Assembly: GCA_021202075.1 (NCBI GenBank)
Contig: JAJQDT010000060.1
Span: forward strand, 115,360 to 179,359
Direction of reading: 5' to 3'
DNA length: 64,000 nucleotides
From: Lachnospiraceae bacterium
GTDB taxonomy: Bacteria; Bacillota; Clostridia; Lachnospirales; Lachnospiraceae
Below the pieces are notes generated by a model. It did not search any database and was not told the origin of the DNA. It worked only from the letters and a program-made list of their open reading frames with translations. The number at the start of each line of letters is the position of its first letter. The first letter of the stretch is position 1. Below are positions 16,355 to 25,618 of the stretch, piece after piece. The position numbers were made by a program, and so were the translations under genes.

Positions 16355-17140
16355 CTACTGCTCCACAGCCACAATATCCGCCGGTTTTTTTGCTCCTTCT
16401 TTCATGCGCTTCTGCATATGCCGCACCACACAGGAAAGTGTAAAATTAATGATAAAATAAATCAGGAACGCGAATCCGAACAGGACGAATACATCCGAAA
16501 CGTTGATGACCCCGGTGCCGTTGTAGCGGTTCGCGGAGCTCATGATCTGCTTCGTCCGGGCCATCAGTTCAATGACTGCCACATTTGCCAGATAAGAGGA
16601 GTCCTTGATCGTTGTGATGACCTGCGAGAGCAGCGTCGGAATAATATTCCGGTAAGCCTGCGGCAATATGATATAGACCATGACCTGCACCGTATTAAAG
16701 CCCTGTGAATAGCCGGCCTCAAACTGCCCCTCTGCCACCGAGTTTAACCCGCCGCGCACAATCTCCGCAATGACCGAGGAAGTAAAGAGAATCAGCGCCA
16801 CCGCTCCCTTAAAGAGCAGCTTCACATCCGCAGCCGAGTTCAGGCCAAACATTTTCCGGTTCAGGAACCATGGCGTCGGGCAGAATACCAGACAGATAAA
16901 AATCCACAGAAGCAGCGGCGTGTTTCGAAACAGTTCAATATAAAACGTAGCCAGATACCGAAAGATTTTGTTCTTCCCGGTATGGCAGTAGTTGCGCACC
17001 AGCGCAAGGATGGATCCGATCAGGAGGCCGAATACAACCGCAATCACAGAGATAATCAGGGTGAAAAGCACCCCTTTCATCAGATATTGCAGGATTGCAG
17101 TATTTCTCAGCATGGAAAGGCTTGCGTTCAATGTCTTCAT
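16355..17140 (-). CDS. Polar amino acid ABC transporter permease
   Basis: 261 residues of the HisM/GlnP family with about five membrane helices. The ATPase-coupling EAA loop reads EIVRGGLNSVAEGQFEAGYS. N-terminal FRNTPLLLWIFI is typical. The start overlaps the preceding permease gene by ATGA, so both subunits of the heterodimeric channel are made together. Residues 75-110 contain a longer periplasm-facing loop (CPTPWFLNRKMFGLN). Confidence 0.9.
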   Translation of the reverse strand: MKTLNASLSMLRNTAILQYLMKGVLFTLIISVIAVVFGLLIGSILALVRNYCHTGKNKIFRYLATFYIELFRNTPLLLWIFICLVFCPTPWFLNRKMFGLNSAADVKLLFKGAVALILFTSSVIAEIVRGGLNSVAEGQFEAGYSQGFNTVQVMVYIILPQAYRNIIPTLLSQVITTIKDSSYLANVAVIELMARTKQIMSSANRYNGTGVINVSDVFVLFGFAFLIYFIINFTLSCVVRHMQKRMKEGAKKPADIVAVEQ

Positions 17141-17871
17141 GCGTTCTCCATCCCCCTTCCTGTGCTTTCCCGCCCGGCCACGACGACTCTCTGGTCTCTC
17201 TGCTTCAGCCTGGATTCCCAGGTGCTCGCCAGCTTAGAGAGCGGATAGCAGATGATAAAGAACAGTGCGCCGCTTACCAGATATGCCGGACCGTACGCTC
17301 CACCGGTCGTCGCGCCGGTGACAAAGCTGTAGGTCAGCGAAATCAGATCCGTACCGCCGATAATATACAGGCAGGAGGTGTTCTTAATCAGGTTTACCAC
17401 CTGGTTCACCATCGGCGGGAGAATGATTTTAATGCTCTGCGGAAGGATGATATAATACATCTCCCCGAAATAGTTAAAGCCCTGCGACCTGGCCGCCTCG
17501 AACTGGCCCTTTGGAATGGATTCAATGCCTGCCCGGATGACCTCCGCCATATACGCGCCATGGTAAATGCCCAGCGAAACGATACCGGCAGGGATGATAC
17601 CGATGCTGTGTCCAGAAAAGGCAAGCAGGTAATACAGAAAACAGATCTGCAGCATCACCGGCGTATTCTGGATGAATTCTACATAAATACGCGCAATGAT
17701 CTTCAGTATCCGGATATGCCCGGTCGCAAACAGTCCCAGTACAATACCGATCATCAAGGCAAGCAGAATCGCCAGCACTGCCGTCTGCACGGTAGTCGCA
17801 AGCCCGTGCAGAAACGTCCCCCGGTATATCCAGACCTTCATCCATGCTGCCTGTGAAAAAACACCTGACAT
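17137..17871 (-). CDS. Polar amino acid ABC transporter permease
   Basis: 244 residues, HisQ/GlnP type, about five membrane helices, EAA loop EVIRAGIESIPKGQFEAARS. The N-terminal FIQNTPVMLQICFL segment is characteristic. AAGGAG lies very close to the ATG (two bases), with GGAAGGGG at a better distance. It follows the solute-binding protein after a 288-base gap that contains a weak hairpin with a T tract and a 16-base perfect palindrome, but no gene. Confidence 0.9.
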   Translation of the reverse strand: MSGVFSQAAWMKVWIYRGTFLHGLATTVQTAVLAILLALMIGIVLGLFATGHIRILKIIARIYVEFIQNTPVMLQICFLYYLLAFSGHSIGIIPAGIVSLGIYHGAYMAEVIRAGIESIPKGQFEAARSQGFNYFGEMYYIILPQSIKIILPPMVNQVVNLIKNTSCLYIIGGTDLISLTYSFVTGATTGGAYGPAYLVSGALFFIICYPLSKLASTWESRLKQRDQRVVVAGRESTGRGMENA

Positions 17872-18000
17872 TGCTCCTTAGCCCCTTCCATGTTCACCCT
17901 GCTTCAATCCTGCTTTATTCCCACGAAGCAATGATCCAGGCAGTCCTGCTGCCATTGCAGCAGATTTGATGCCCCGTATGCTTTCATCGAAATTTTATTC

Positions 18001-18016
18001 ATGCAGGATCCTGCAT
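18001..18016. repeat. 16-base perfect palindrome between binding-protein and permease genes
   Basis: ATGCAGGATCCTGCAT reads the same on both strands. It resembles the terminal hairpin arms of the family 1 repeats (GCAGGAC/GTCCTGC) without a loop. Function unknown. Confidence 0.5.
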
Positions 18017-18159
18017 CCGATTCCCGAAAAAATATTTATCCGCGCTTTGCGGACGGCGCTTCCAGATTACGTGTGTGCCACGCCATCGCAGCATCATCCT
18101 GCGGCGGCGTGACACTTCAGCGAACTGTTTCCTTTTCGCCTCATTAGTCGCGAGCAGAA

Positions 18160-19035
18160 TTACTGCAGCTCGTAGGTCTCAATAAATCCGTCAATCGTGC
18201 CATCCTCAAGCCACCCGGTAATCAATGTTTCTACATATGCCGAGAAGCCTGAATCCTTCGTGGTCGCTACGCCATATTCCTGCGGCGCGAATTCCGCGTC
18301 AATATAGGAACGGCCTTCCGTCTTGTAGATTGCCAGGATGGACTTATCCACGCAGAACGCATCGACCTCGCCTGCACTCAGAGCGGTCGAGATGGTGGGA
18401 TAGTCGTCATACTGCTGGAAGGAAACGCCTTCCGTCCAGAGTGCCGGATCAAAGGTCTCGGAATCATAGTCGTCGCCGCTGATCAGTTCCGCATCAATCA
18501 TCGCCTCTACAAGAGATCTCGCGGAGGTCGAACCGGAGGAAACGCCCACGGTCGTGTCAACCAGATCCTCCAGAGACGTGATTTCACTGGAATCCTCAAC
18601 GAGAACCGTTACATAATCGGTATAATACGGAGTAGAGAAATCCCAGCTCTCCTTTCTCTCATCTGTAATCGTGAATGTCGCGATGACACAATCGATGTCG
18701 CCGGAGTCCAGCAGCTCGGTTCTGGTCGCCGCGGTCACGGTCGTGAACTCCGTCTCTACACCAAGCTCTTCCGCGATCAGGTTCGCAATGTCAATCTCCA
18801 TGCCGGAGTACTCGCCGGTCAGCGTATCCTCATAGCCAAAGCCAACCACGGCATTTTTTACGCCGACGCGAAGGACGCCGCGGTCAATAATCTCCTGCAC
18901 ATCCTCTGTAATAATCAGCTCAGCGGCCGCCTCGCTCTCCGCTTCCGTCTCTTCTTCCGCAAAAGCACATGTGCCGCAAAGCGACAGTGCCATCGTCAGG
19001 GAAAGTCCCAGCGCAAGTAACGTTCTTTTTTTCAT
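18160..19035 (-). CDS. Polar amino acid ABC transporter substrate-binding protein
   Basis: 291 residues, SBP_bac_3 family. A signal peptide ends in CAFA-EEE; the two Cys residues near its end do not sit in a normal lipobox. An acidic linker precedes the domain IIDRGVLRVGVKNAVVGFGY with GEYSGMEIDIANLIAEELG and later VGVSSGSTSARSLVEAM, which form the two lobes. Ligand is not predictable; the family binds Gln, Glu, His, Arg or cystine. AGGAGG precedes MKKRTLLALG; the longer open frame has no ribosome site. Confidence 0.9.
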   Translation of the reverse strand: MKKRTLLALGLSLTMALSLCGTCAFAEEETEAESEAAAELIITEDVQEIIDRGVLRVGVKNAVVGFGYEDTLTGEYSGMEIDIANLIAEELGVETEFTTVTAATRTELLDSGDIDCVIATFTITDERKESWDFSTPYYTDYVTVLVEDSSEITSLEDLVDTTVGVSSGSTSARSLVEAMIDAELISGDDYDSETFDPALWTEGVSFQQYDDYPTISTALSAGEVDAFCVDKSILAIYKTEGRSYIDAEFAPQEYGVATTKDSGFSAYVETLITGWLEDGTIDGFIETYELQ

Positions 19036-19244
19036 AATTAAATTCCTCCTGATTTTTAAAATGATAATGTTAATGGTTGCAGCTGCTATTTTCAAAACCG
19101 CGATTTCGCGGGGCGCCACACATACCTCCTATGCTTTTTCATAAATACATTTTCAAAAAAATCAGAAAACCTTTCTCAATTTTAATAAAAATAATCCACC
19201 CGGTATGCTCCTGCCCAAAATCGCCGTCTGAAAATCAATATCAT

Positions 19245-19970
19245 TTATTTCCGTATAATCTTCCCGAGGAACTGTTTCAGCCGCTCGTTCTCCGGATGCT
19301 CAAAGAAATGCTCCGGAGTCCCCTCCTCGAGAATCTGTCCGTCCGCCATAAACACCACGCGGTCCGCGACCTCTCTCGCAAATCCCATCTCGTGCGTCAC
19401 CACCACCATCGTGATTTTCTCATGCGCCAGCTTAATCATGACGTCGAGCACCTCCTGGATGGTCTCCGGGTCCAGTGCCGAGGTCGGCTCATCAAACAAA
19501 ATAATTTTGGTCTGTGCGCAGAGCGCCCGTGCAATCGCAATCCTCTGCTGCTGCCCTCCGGAGAGCGTCGTCGGATAGACATGTGCCTTGTCCGTCAGTC
19601 CCACGACCTCCAGATAATGATACGCCAGCTGCTCCGCCTCCGCCTTACTCTTATGATGGAGCTTCATCGGCGCCAGCGTCAGGTTTTTGAGCACAGACAT
19701 ATGCGGATACAGGTTGAACTGCTGAAACACCATCGACATCGAGTCGCGCACAATCCTGGTCTTATTCCTGGTCGTCAGCTCCTGACCGTCGATATAGACA
19801 TGACCGCTCGTCGGTGTCTCGAGGAAATTCATGCACCGGACTGTCGTCGATTTGCCGGAGCCGGACGGGCCGATGATGACCAGCTTCTCTCCCTCGCTCA
19901 CCTCCAGGTTCACATCCTTCAGAACGTGCAGCTCGCCGAAATATTTATTGACATTTTCCAGTCTGATCAT
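19245..19970 (-). CDS. Polar amino acid ABC transporter ATP-binding protein
   Basis: 241 residues, GlnQ/HisP type: Walker [11 protein letters not shown]-loop [12 protein letters not shown], signature [15 protein letters not shown], Walker [15 protein letters not shown], and H-loop VTHEMGFA. All catalytic residues are present. The start at [11 protein letters not shown] follows GGAGGG by seven bases; a methionine five codons earlier lies on the ribosome site itself. It is the first gene of the operon, followed by the binding protein, the two permeases and the cytidylate-kinase-like gene. Confidence 0.95.
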   Translation of the reverse strand: MIRLENVNKYFGELHVLKDVNLEVSEGEKLVIIGPSGSGKSTTVRCMNFLETPTSGHVYIDGQELTTRNKTRIVRDSMSMVFQQFNLYPHMSVLKNLTLAPMKLHHKSKAEAEQLAYHYLEVVGLTDKAHVYPTTLSGGQQQRIAIARALCAQTKIILFDEPTSALDPETIQEVLDVMIKLAHEKITMVVVTHEMGFAREVADRVVFMADGQILEEGTPEHFFEHPENERLKQFLGKIIRK

Positions 19971-20002
19971 AAAAATTCCCTCCATTATGTCAACCAGCCA
20001 AT

Positions 20003-20127
20003 CGGATAGGGGAATGTTCTTCTCTCCTATCCGCCCGCGCGAGCCGGGGCAGCTTTAGCCGCAAAACACCCTCGCCGGGTGGCATCCCACGCTTCGCATG
20101 GGATATACCTTGCCCGGCCCCGCGCAT
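20003..20127 (-). repeat. Structured intergenic repeat, family 1, copy H (leader of amino acid ABC operon)
   Basis: Minus strand: GCGCGGGGCCGGGC, hairpin TATCCCATGCGAAGCGTGGGATG, box GCCACCCGGCGAGGG, then a terminal hairpin with arms CGGATAGG and CCTATCCG. It lies between the promoter and the ribosome site of the ATPase gene. The gap 19971-20351 holds this repeat, a promoter, a terminator and a family 2 fragment (20258-20310). Confidence 0.7.
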
Positions 20128-20164
20128 AAAAAGAAAGGCATCTGAAATAGATCCAGACGCCTTT
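20128..20164 (-). terminator. Intrinsic terminator just inside the leader of the amino acid ABC operon
   Basis: Minus strand AAAGGCGTCTG...CAGATGCCTTT, an 11-pair stem with one G-T pair, followed by CTTTTT. It starts only about five bases after the predicted transcription start (near 20169). It may end transcripts from the upstream acylation locus, or attenuate the transporter operon. Confidence 0.8.
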
Positions 20165-20175
20165 GCCTTATCGGT

Positions 20176-20204
20176 ATATTAATCCAAAACCAGCTTAATG
20201 TCAA
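20176..20204 (-). promoter_or_regulatory. Promoter of the amino acid ABC operon
   Basis: Minus strand TTGACA (20199-20204), 17 bases, TAATAT (20176-20181): a near-consensus promoter. The transcript would meet the hairpin at 20128-20164 at once. Confidence 0.8.
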
Positions 20205-20257
20205 GAAAAACTGAAAAATTTACAGCCGAAATCCGCAGGAAATTTATAATAGTCGTG

Positions 20258-20310
20258 ATTCCCTGGCTGTATCGAAGCCTTTATGACCTGCAATAGCGCC
20301 GCCCAGACGC
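20258..20310 (-). repeat. Intergenic repeat, family 2 (fragment)
   Basis: Minus strand GGGCGGCGCTATTGCAGGTC followed by ATAAAGGCTTCGATACAGCC; it matches the right half of the copy at 15477-15650. Confidence 0.65.
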
Positions 20311-20351
20311 GGTGATGAACGGTCCTGCAGCGCTGAACGTCCAGTGGACGC

Positions 20352-21143
20352 TCATTTAGCACTGGCAAAGCATTCCCTCACCCTGTCCGCAAATTCCTGC
20401 GGCCGGTCTTTTCCGACATTATGATTTCCGGGAAACCACAGAACCGGCCAGCCAATGATATTCGCGCCGCTCAACGATGATGTCGCAAAAATACCGTCCT
20501 TCCCCTTTTCTGTAACACCCACCGTCACAGGAGCTTTTATCCCCCGCAGATCCTCCACCGGAGGCTGGTAGTGCTGAACCTCATTCAGTTCCCCATGCAG
20601 AAAAGTTTCCAGATTCCGATAAACATTCTGCAGTTCCAAAAGAGATACCTTTCTTTTGCCGTCCTCGTTCGGACCGGTTACCCGCGTAAATGCGACAAGC
20701 GCCTGTTTCGCTCTTCCCTCCTGAACGTACTGATTCAGTTCACGGTTCCATTCCATGAGGCGTTTCCCATTCTCCGCGTCATAGCCAAGCGATGGCTCCA
20801 GAAGCAGCAGTCCACGCACAAGCTCCGGAAACTGCAGTGCCAGCTCGATCGCTATCAGTCCGCCCGTGCTGTAACCGACCACCCATGCCGGTTTTGTGCA
20901 CAGAGCGCGCAAAACATCCGCTGCATCTTGCGCCTGTTCCGAAACGGTAAAGCTCTCGTAGCTTTCTTCGCGGCTTTTTCCATATCCCCGGCGGTCGTAG
21001 GTAATCACCTGATACGATTTTCCCAGAATATCCGCGCTTTCGCTAAAAAAAGTACTGTCGCTGATAATCCCGTGGATCATCAGCAGCGGCTCCCCTTCTC
21101 CCCTTGTCTCTGTATACAGATGGCCGCGATCCTTTCCATTCAT
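20352..21143 (-). CDS. Alpha/beta hydrolase
   Basis: 263 residues. Oxyanion region MIHGIISDSTFF, nucleophile elbow VVGYSTGGL and the catalytic His in WFPGNHNVGKD are all in place, as is DRRGYGKS. No signal peptide, so cytoplasmic. Substrate unknown. I start at MNGKDRGHLYTE because GAGGAA lies seven bases upstream; ATG at 21167 would add eight residues. It directly follows the two SGNH-like acylation proteins, so an esterase role in the same acyl chemistry is possible but unproven. Confidence 0.85.
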   Translation of the reverse strand: MNGKDRGHLYTETRGEGEPLLMIHGIISDSTFFSESADILGKSYQVITYDRRGYGKSREESYESFTVSEQAQDAADVLRALCTKPAWVVGYSTGGLIAIELALQFPELVRGLLLLEPSLGYDAENGKRLMEWNRELNQYVQEGRAKQALVAFTRVTGPNEDGKRKVSLLELQNVYRNLETFLHGELNEVQHYQPPVEDLRGIKAPVTVGVTEKGKDGIFATSSLSGANIIGWPVLWFPGNHNVGKDRPQEFADRVRECFASAK

Positions 21144-21217
21144 TGAGAAATTCCTCTTTTCCGCCATAAGCTTTCTGCTGCAGACAGCAACAGTTAATCG
21201 AAACACCCGGAGCACGC

Positions 21218-22345
21218 CTATTCTTCCGCGCTCGCTTCCTCCTCATTCTCTTCAAGGAGACCGGCGTCAATCAGCATTTGCGTTTCCAGTCTTTCGTCGG
21301 CAAGCTGCTGATACTCCGGCAAATCCGAATCCCAGCGCTCATTGCTGCCGCGATGATCCTCCAGATCATATTCCCTGTCAAGATACTCCATCAGATAATC
21401 CGAAAGCTTTTCCGCGCCATACTGATTCAGATGCTCGTTTGCGTCCCGAAAATCCGTCTCCGTATCCAGTCCAATCTCATCGACCTCATAAAACAGTTCC
21501 CAATAAGGAAGTCCCAGTTCATCCGCAAGCTGCTGCGACGCCTCTGATTCCTCCAGATACCACGAAGGTGACGGTACTTTAAACAAAATCAGGTCGATCC
21601 CGTTTTCCTCACAGAGGGATGCAATTTTCTGTAGAGGTATCCTATGATAATCCGTAACCTCACTCAATTCTTCCTCCGGTTCCTCGTAGAAACGATATCC
21701 GGTAGCTGTCTTTTTATATGAAACAAAATGACCCCTTGTTACTGTACGCTCCATATCACCGGTCATGTATTGAAAATCTTTCGCACTCAGATCTTCCCAT
21801 CTGGAATGATAGCGAAAAAACGGAATCATTCCGTTAAGCAGCGTCAATTTTTCGTTTCCGCTGTTTAAAACAAAGTTCAGCTTGGCAAGCGACGCCGGCA
21901 GCTGATCGAGCATCAGATGAATTTTCGGTTCTTTCGCCTGTTCACTGTATTGCACCGAAGACATATCCAGGAAAATCACCTGTGGACTCTGTGTCTTAAG
22001 CGCCTCCAAAAGGATTGTGTAAATCAGATCAAAGCGCAGATCTCCGCCGCTCATGGTATAGCTTGTGATTCCACTGTTTTCATAAATATACATGGGATCA
22101 AAACCGGAATACACATGGCTGGTTCCCACAAAAAACACATCCACTGTGTTTTTTTCCAGACTCACATACTCCGCCCAGAGAGTCGTGCTGGAGCTGTTTC
22201 CGGTCCATTTCGCCTGGAGCAGGCGCTGTGCAAAATAAAACAGAATCAGAAAAATGGCAGCAAAAAGCACTGCCTTTGCTACCTTTTTTCTATTTATGCC
22301 CGTCTTATTCATTTGTATAAGCTTCCTGTCATTTTCCATATCCAA
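21218..22345 (-). CDS. DltD/AlgJ-like SGNH protein, partner of MBOAT acyltransferase (copy 2)
   Basis: 375 residues. One N-terminal membrane segment (residues 23-42) anchors a large outer domain. VDVFFVGTSHVYSGFDP carries the Ser-His pair of the degenerate SGNH motif and DANEHLNQYGAEKLSDYL carries the C-terminal Asp-x-x-His. It is clearly a paralogue of the next gene upstream (same motifs in the same order), so the locus has two acceptor-side acyltransferases. The start may be TTG at 22345 or ATG at 22339. The C-terminal tail is Glu-rich. Confidence 0.75.
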   Translation of the reverse strand: MDMENDRKLIQMNKTGINRKKVAKAVLFAAIFLILFYFAQRLLQAKWTGNSSSTTLWAEYVSLEKNTVDVFFVGTSHVYSGFDPMYIYENSGITSYTMSGGDLRFDLIYTILLEALKTQSPQVIFLDMSSVQYSEQAKEPKIHLMLDQLPASLAKLNFVLNSGNEKLTLLNGMIPFFRYHSRWEDLSAKDFQYMTGDMERTVTRGHFVSYKKTATGYRFYEEPEEELSEVTDYHRIPLQKIASLCEENGIDLILFKVPSPSWYLEESEASQQLADELGLPYWELFYEVDEIGLDTETDFRDANEHLNQYGAEKLSDYLMEYLDREYDLEDHRGSNERWDSDLPEYQQLADERLETQMLIDAGLLEENEEEASAEE

Positions 22346-22421
22346 TATCCGTCTTCCATTTCGACAGCAGCCCCGTCAAAGCATACAGGACATTTCCATC
22401 CTAAACCCCAATGCCCGCTTT

Positions 22422-23579
22422 TTATTCTTCCTCCGCAGCCGCATCCACGACCAGATGATCGATCGCCTCATCATCTTCCTCGTCCTCATCATCAGTCAAA
22501 CCGGCCTCTTCGTCCGCCGCTTCTCTCTCAAGCATCGTCTGATAAGCTTCCTCCAGCTCCTGATGATACCCGGTCAGATCCGAGTCCCATCGCTCATTCG
22601 TACCTCTCTGATCCTCCAGGTCGTAATTTTCCTCAAGATATTCCATCAGATAAGAGGAAATCTTCTCGGCGCCATATTGATTCAAATGATCGGTCGCATC
22701 CCGGAAATCAGTTGTCACATCCAGTCCAATCTCATCGAATTCATAGTACATTTCCCAGAATTCCAGACCGTACTCTGCGGCAATTTCCGTGGCTGATTCC
22801 GACAGGGAAAGGCTCCAGTATGGAGCCGGGAGCTTGTACATGATCAATTCGATATCATTCTCCTCACAGAGCGCTACCAGCCTGTCCAGATAACTCCGGT
22901 CGCGATCCGTGATCCCACTGGTCATACCGTCCTCATCATAAAAATGAAACTCTGATGTAATGGTTGTATAATCTACATAATGCCCACGCGTGTAAGTCGT
23001 ATCCAGATCGCCGGTCGCATACTGAAAATCAGAAGCTTTGATTTCATTCCATCTGGAATGAAACCGAAACAGCGGAAACAGCACGTCCAGCATCGTCAAT
23101 TCTTCATCCTCACTGTTGCGAACCAGTTCAATTTTGTCCAGCGGGAGCGAAATATGATCCGTGATCAGATGAATTTTGGCTTCCCGAAGCTGCTTATCAT
23201 ATTGAATTGCCGACATATCCAGAAAGAGGATTTTCGGGCTCTGTGTTTTTAATGCTTCCTTCAGGGCCAGATAAGTTGTATCAAACCTTGCCTGACTTCC
23301 GCTTAGGGTATAGGTGGTGATTCCGGAATTCTCGTAAATATACATCGGATCTATGCCCTCATGAACATGGCTGGTGCCCATAAAAAGTACATCTACGGTA
23401 TCTTCCTCCAGACTGTGAAACTCTTCCCACATATAAGTCGCATTCTGGTCATCCAGCCACTTTTTCATGAGGAGCCGCTGGAAATAATTAAATAAGAGGG
23501 CGAAAATCAAAACGAAAAGAACAATTTTAAATATACGCCTGATCTTTCCTTTCTGTCCTTTCTTACCTGTCAATTTCAT
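22422..23579 (-). CDS. DltD/AlgJ-like SGNH protein, partner of MBOAT acyltransferase (copy 1)
   Basis: 385 residues with an N-terminal basic stretch and one membrane segment (about 15-33), then an outer SGNH-like domain: VDVLFMGTSHVHEGIDP, IFLDMSAIQYD, and DATDHLNQYGAEKISSYL. These proteins take an acyl group delivered across the membrane by an MBOAT channel and place it on a polymer. The acidic tail (DDEDEEDDEAID) is long. It starts 15 bases after the MBOAT stop with AAGGGGAG upstream, so it belongs to the same operon. Confidence 0.78.
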   Translation of the reverse strand: MKLTGKKGQKGKIRRIFKIVLFVLIFALLFNYFQRLLMKKWLDDQNATYMWEEFHSLEEDTVDVLFMGTSHVHEGIDPMYIYENSGITTYTLSGSQARFDTTYLALKEALKTQSPKILFLDMSAIQYDKQLREAKIHLITDHISLPLDKIELVRNSEDEELTMLDVLFPLFRFHSRWNEIKASDFQYATGDLDTTYTRGHYVDYTTITSEFHFYDEDGMTSGITDRDRSYLDRLVALCEENDIELIMYKLPAPYWSLSLSESATEIAAEYGLEFWEMYYEFDEIGLDVTTDFRDATDHLNQYGAEKISSYLMEYLEENYDLEDQRGTNERWDSDLTGYHQELEEAYQTMLEREAADEEAGLTDDEDEEDDEAIDHLVVDAAAEEE

Positions 23580-23594
23580 CTGAAACGTCTCCCC

Positions 23595-25184
23595 TTAAAA
23601 CTGTTCATACAGAAATGCCGTCGCGTCATATCCGATCCCATATACACCAAAAATCAGAATTGCGAAAATAGCCAGATAAATAATAATCCACCGAAATACA
23701 ATGTTCTGACCGGCCAGTTTCTCCCGCACGGAGAACCGTTCCTGCATCATACTTACCGCCCAGAGAATAACCAGACAGATCAGCACAAGCCAGAAATTCG
23801 CGAGATCCAGCCCATGGTTATAAACATCCCCCTCGGTAATGTACCACGGAGCAAATCCAAAAATAATCGTCTTGACAATCAACAGTCCCCTGCGGACACT
23901 GCCGGGACTGGTGAGCAGACGGCCGCCCACGAAACAGCCGAACGTGCGCAGTTTGCGGAACAGATGCCACGAAAAACAATCCGTGTTGATTTTTAACAGT
24001 TTGTTTAACTTCTGAAATTCCGGAGCAAATGCCGTCGATATCGTAATCAGCGTTCCATAATACAGACCCCAGCACACATATGGCGTGCCGGTGCCATGCC
24101 AGAGACCGGTCAGCACCCAGGTAACAAACACCGGAATAACGACCGCAACAAACCGTGCCCCCCGGTCGGACAGCGCGGATTTCGCTTTTTTATTCAGGTT
24201 CTTCATAAACCCGGAAATTGAGCACGGATAATACACATAATCCTTGAACCATCCGCCGAGCGTCATATGCCATCTGCGCCAGAACTCGGGCACCGTCTCG
24301 GAGAAAAACGGATGATTGAAATTCTTTTCCAGCGTAACATCAAAAATCTGCGACGCCCCGCTGACGATATCCATGTAGCCCGAAAAATCCGTATAGATCT
24401 GGAACGCGTCAAAAATCGCCGCGATCAGAAACAGACTGCCGGTATAATCATTCCCATCATAGATACTGGATACATAAATATTCAGCCGGTCCGCGATGAC
24501 CATTTTTTTAAAGAAGCCCCAGAGCATCAGCTCCAGGCCGAAGGCTACCCGCTGCGAATCGAACCGCAGCTCTTTTTTCAGCTCCTGTCCCAGAAGATTG
24601 TACCGGGAAATCGGTCCCTGTATGATATGCGGAAAATAAATCGCATACAAAAAGAAGCGCGGAAAGCTTTTCTCATAAGAATATCGTTTCCAGTACACAT
24701 CCAGCAGATACCCCACTGTCGAAAACGTATAATAAGAAATTCCAAGCGGCACAATCACCCATGCCGCGCTAAAAGGCGCACTGCCGTTTAGCGCCTGCGT
24801 CAGCAGGTTCAGGTAGTTCACAACATATTTTGTAAATTTTGTCACGCAAAGAATACCGACGCAAAGTACCAGCGCCAGCAGCAGAAACCGTTTTGCTTTC
24901 TTTTTGTATTCTTCGCGAATTGCTTTTTTCTCAGTTCTCTCAAGGCCAGGCGCCTGAAGCTTTTCGTCCTGTTCTTCATACAGCTTCCCGATTTTCATCG
25001 CGCACAGCCATATCACCAGTGATGTAAACACAATAAATGGCAGGAACTTCACTGCCCCGGCCAGAACATAGAAGCAAAGGCTGGCAATCAGCAGCACAAT
25101 CCAGCGAAACCGCACCGGGCAGATGTAAAATACCAGCACGGTAAGAGCCAGAAAAATCAGGAAACTTACTGATGTAATCGTCAT
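23595..25184 (-). CDS. MBOAT family O-acyltransferase (DltB/AlgI-like)
   Basis: 529 residues with about ten to eleven membrane helices. Family hallmarks are FPHIIQGPISRY, FSGYMDIVSGASQIFDV, EFWRRWHMTLGGWFKDYVYYP, and the catalytic His in LTGLWHGTGTPYV. MBOAT proteins of this type move an activated acyl or D-alanyl group from a cytoplasmic carrier to an outside acceptor. Here the neighbour gene encodes a carrier protein, which makes it DltB-like rather than acetyl-CoA-dependent. Cytoplasmic residues 70-100 are charged and helical. Confidence 0.92.
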   Translation of the reverse strand: MTITSVSFLIFLALTVLVFYICPVRFRWIVLLIASLCFYVLAGAVKFLPFIVFTSLVIWLCAMKIGKLYEEQDEKLQAPGLERTEKKAIREEYKKKAKRFLLLALVLCVGILCVTKFTKYVVNYLNLLTQALNGSAPFSAAWVIVPLGISYYTFSTVGYLLDVYWKRYSYEKSFPRFFLYAIYFPHIIQGPISRYNLLGQELKKELRFDSQRVAFGLELMLWGFFKKMVIADRLNIYVSSIYDGNDYTGSLFLIAAIFDAFQIYTDFSGYMDIVSGASQIFDVTLEKNFNHPFFSETVPEFWRRWHMTLGGWFKDYVYYPCSISGFMKNLNKKAKSALSDRGARFVAVVIPVFVTWVLTGLWHGTGTPYVCWGLYYGTLITISTAFAPEFQKLNKLLKINTDCFSWHLFRKLRTFGCFVGGRLLTSPGSVRRGLLIVKTIIFGFAPWYITEGDVYNHGLDLANFWLVLICLVILWAVSMMQERFSVREKLAGQNIVFRWIIIYLAIFAILIFGVYGIGYDATAFLYEQF

Positions 25185-25202
25185 GAATGTCGCGCCTCCG
25201 GC

Positions 25203-25430
25203 TTACGCTTCCTGAAGGTCCTGCACCATTTCCCAGATGGCCTGTGCAGAGTCAAAATTCTTGTTCTCCATGTATTCCATCGTGATCTCAATGTCAAATT
25301 CATCCTCAATCCGGGCAATCATGGTAGCGATATCAATCGAGTCAATGATTTTGTTGGTAACAATTCCCTCTGCGCTTGCAAAATCCACGCCGGACTTCAG
25401 GCTGCTCAGAATCTCAATCACTTTTTCCAT
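25203..25430 (-). CDS. Acyl/D-alanyl carrier protein
   Basis: 75 residues, all-helical carrier fold. IIDSIDIATMIARIEDEFDI carries the phosphopantetheine attachment Ser31 in a DS-x-D setting, and the C-terminal helix ends SAQAIWEMVQDLQEA. GAGAGGAT precedes the ATG. It lies between the adenylating enzyme and the MBOAT gene, exactly as DltC does in dlt operons, though gene order and the two SGNH partners differ from the classical dltABCD. Confidence 0.9.
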   Translation of the reverse strand: MEKVIEILSSLKSGVDFASAEGIVTNKIIDSIDIATMIARIEDEFDIEITMEYMENKNFDSAQAIWEMVQDLQEA

Positions 25431-25618
25431 AATTTTTATCCTCTCTTTCCATATACAATATCGTATATCTCTTTTTTAAGCCACCAGTTATTAGATACTC
25501 CTGTCATATCCTCAAGGTGTTTATCCTCAGGATATTTATCCTCAAATGTCCAGCAATTCATTCTCTAAATTCATTCTCACCATATCGGATTTTCAATATA
25601 TCTGCAGTTCGAAAGACC

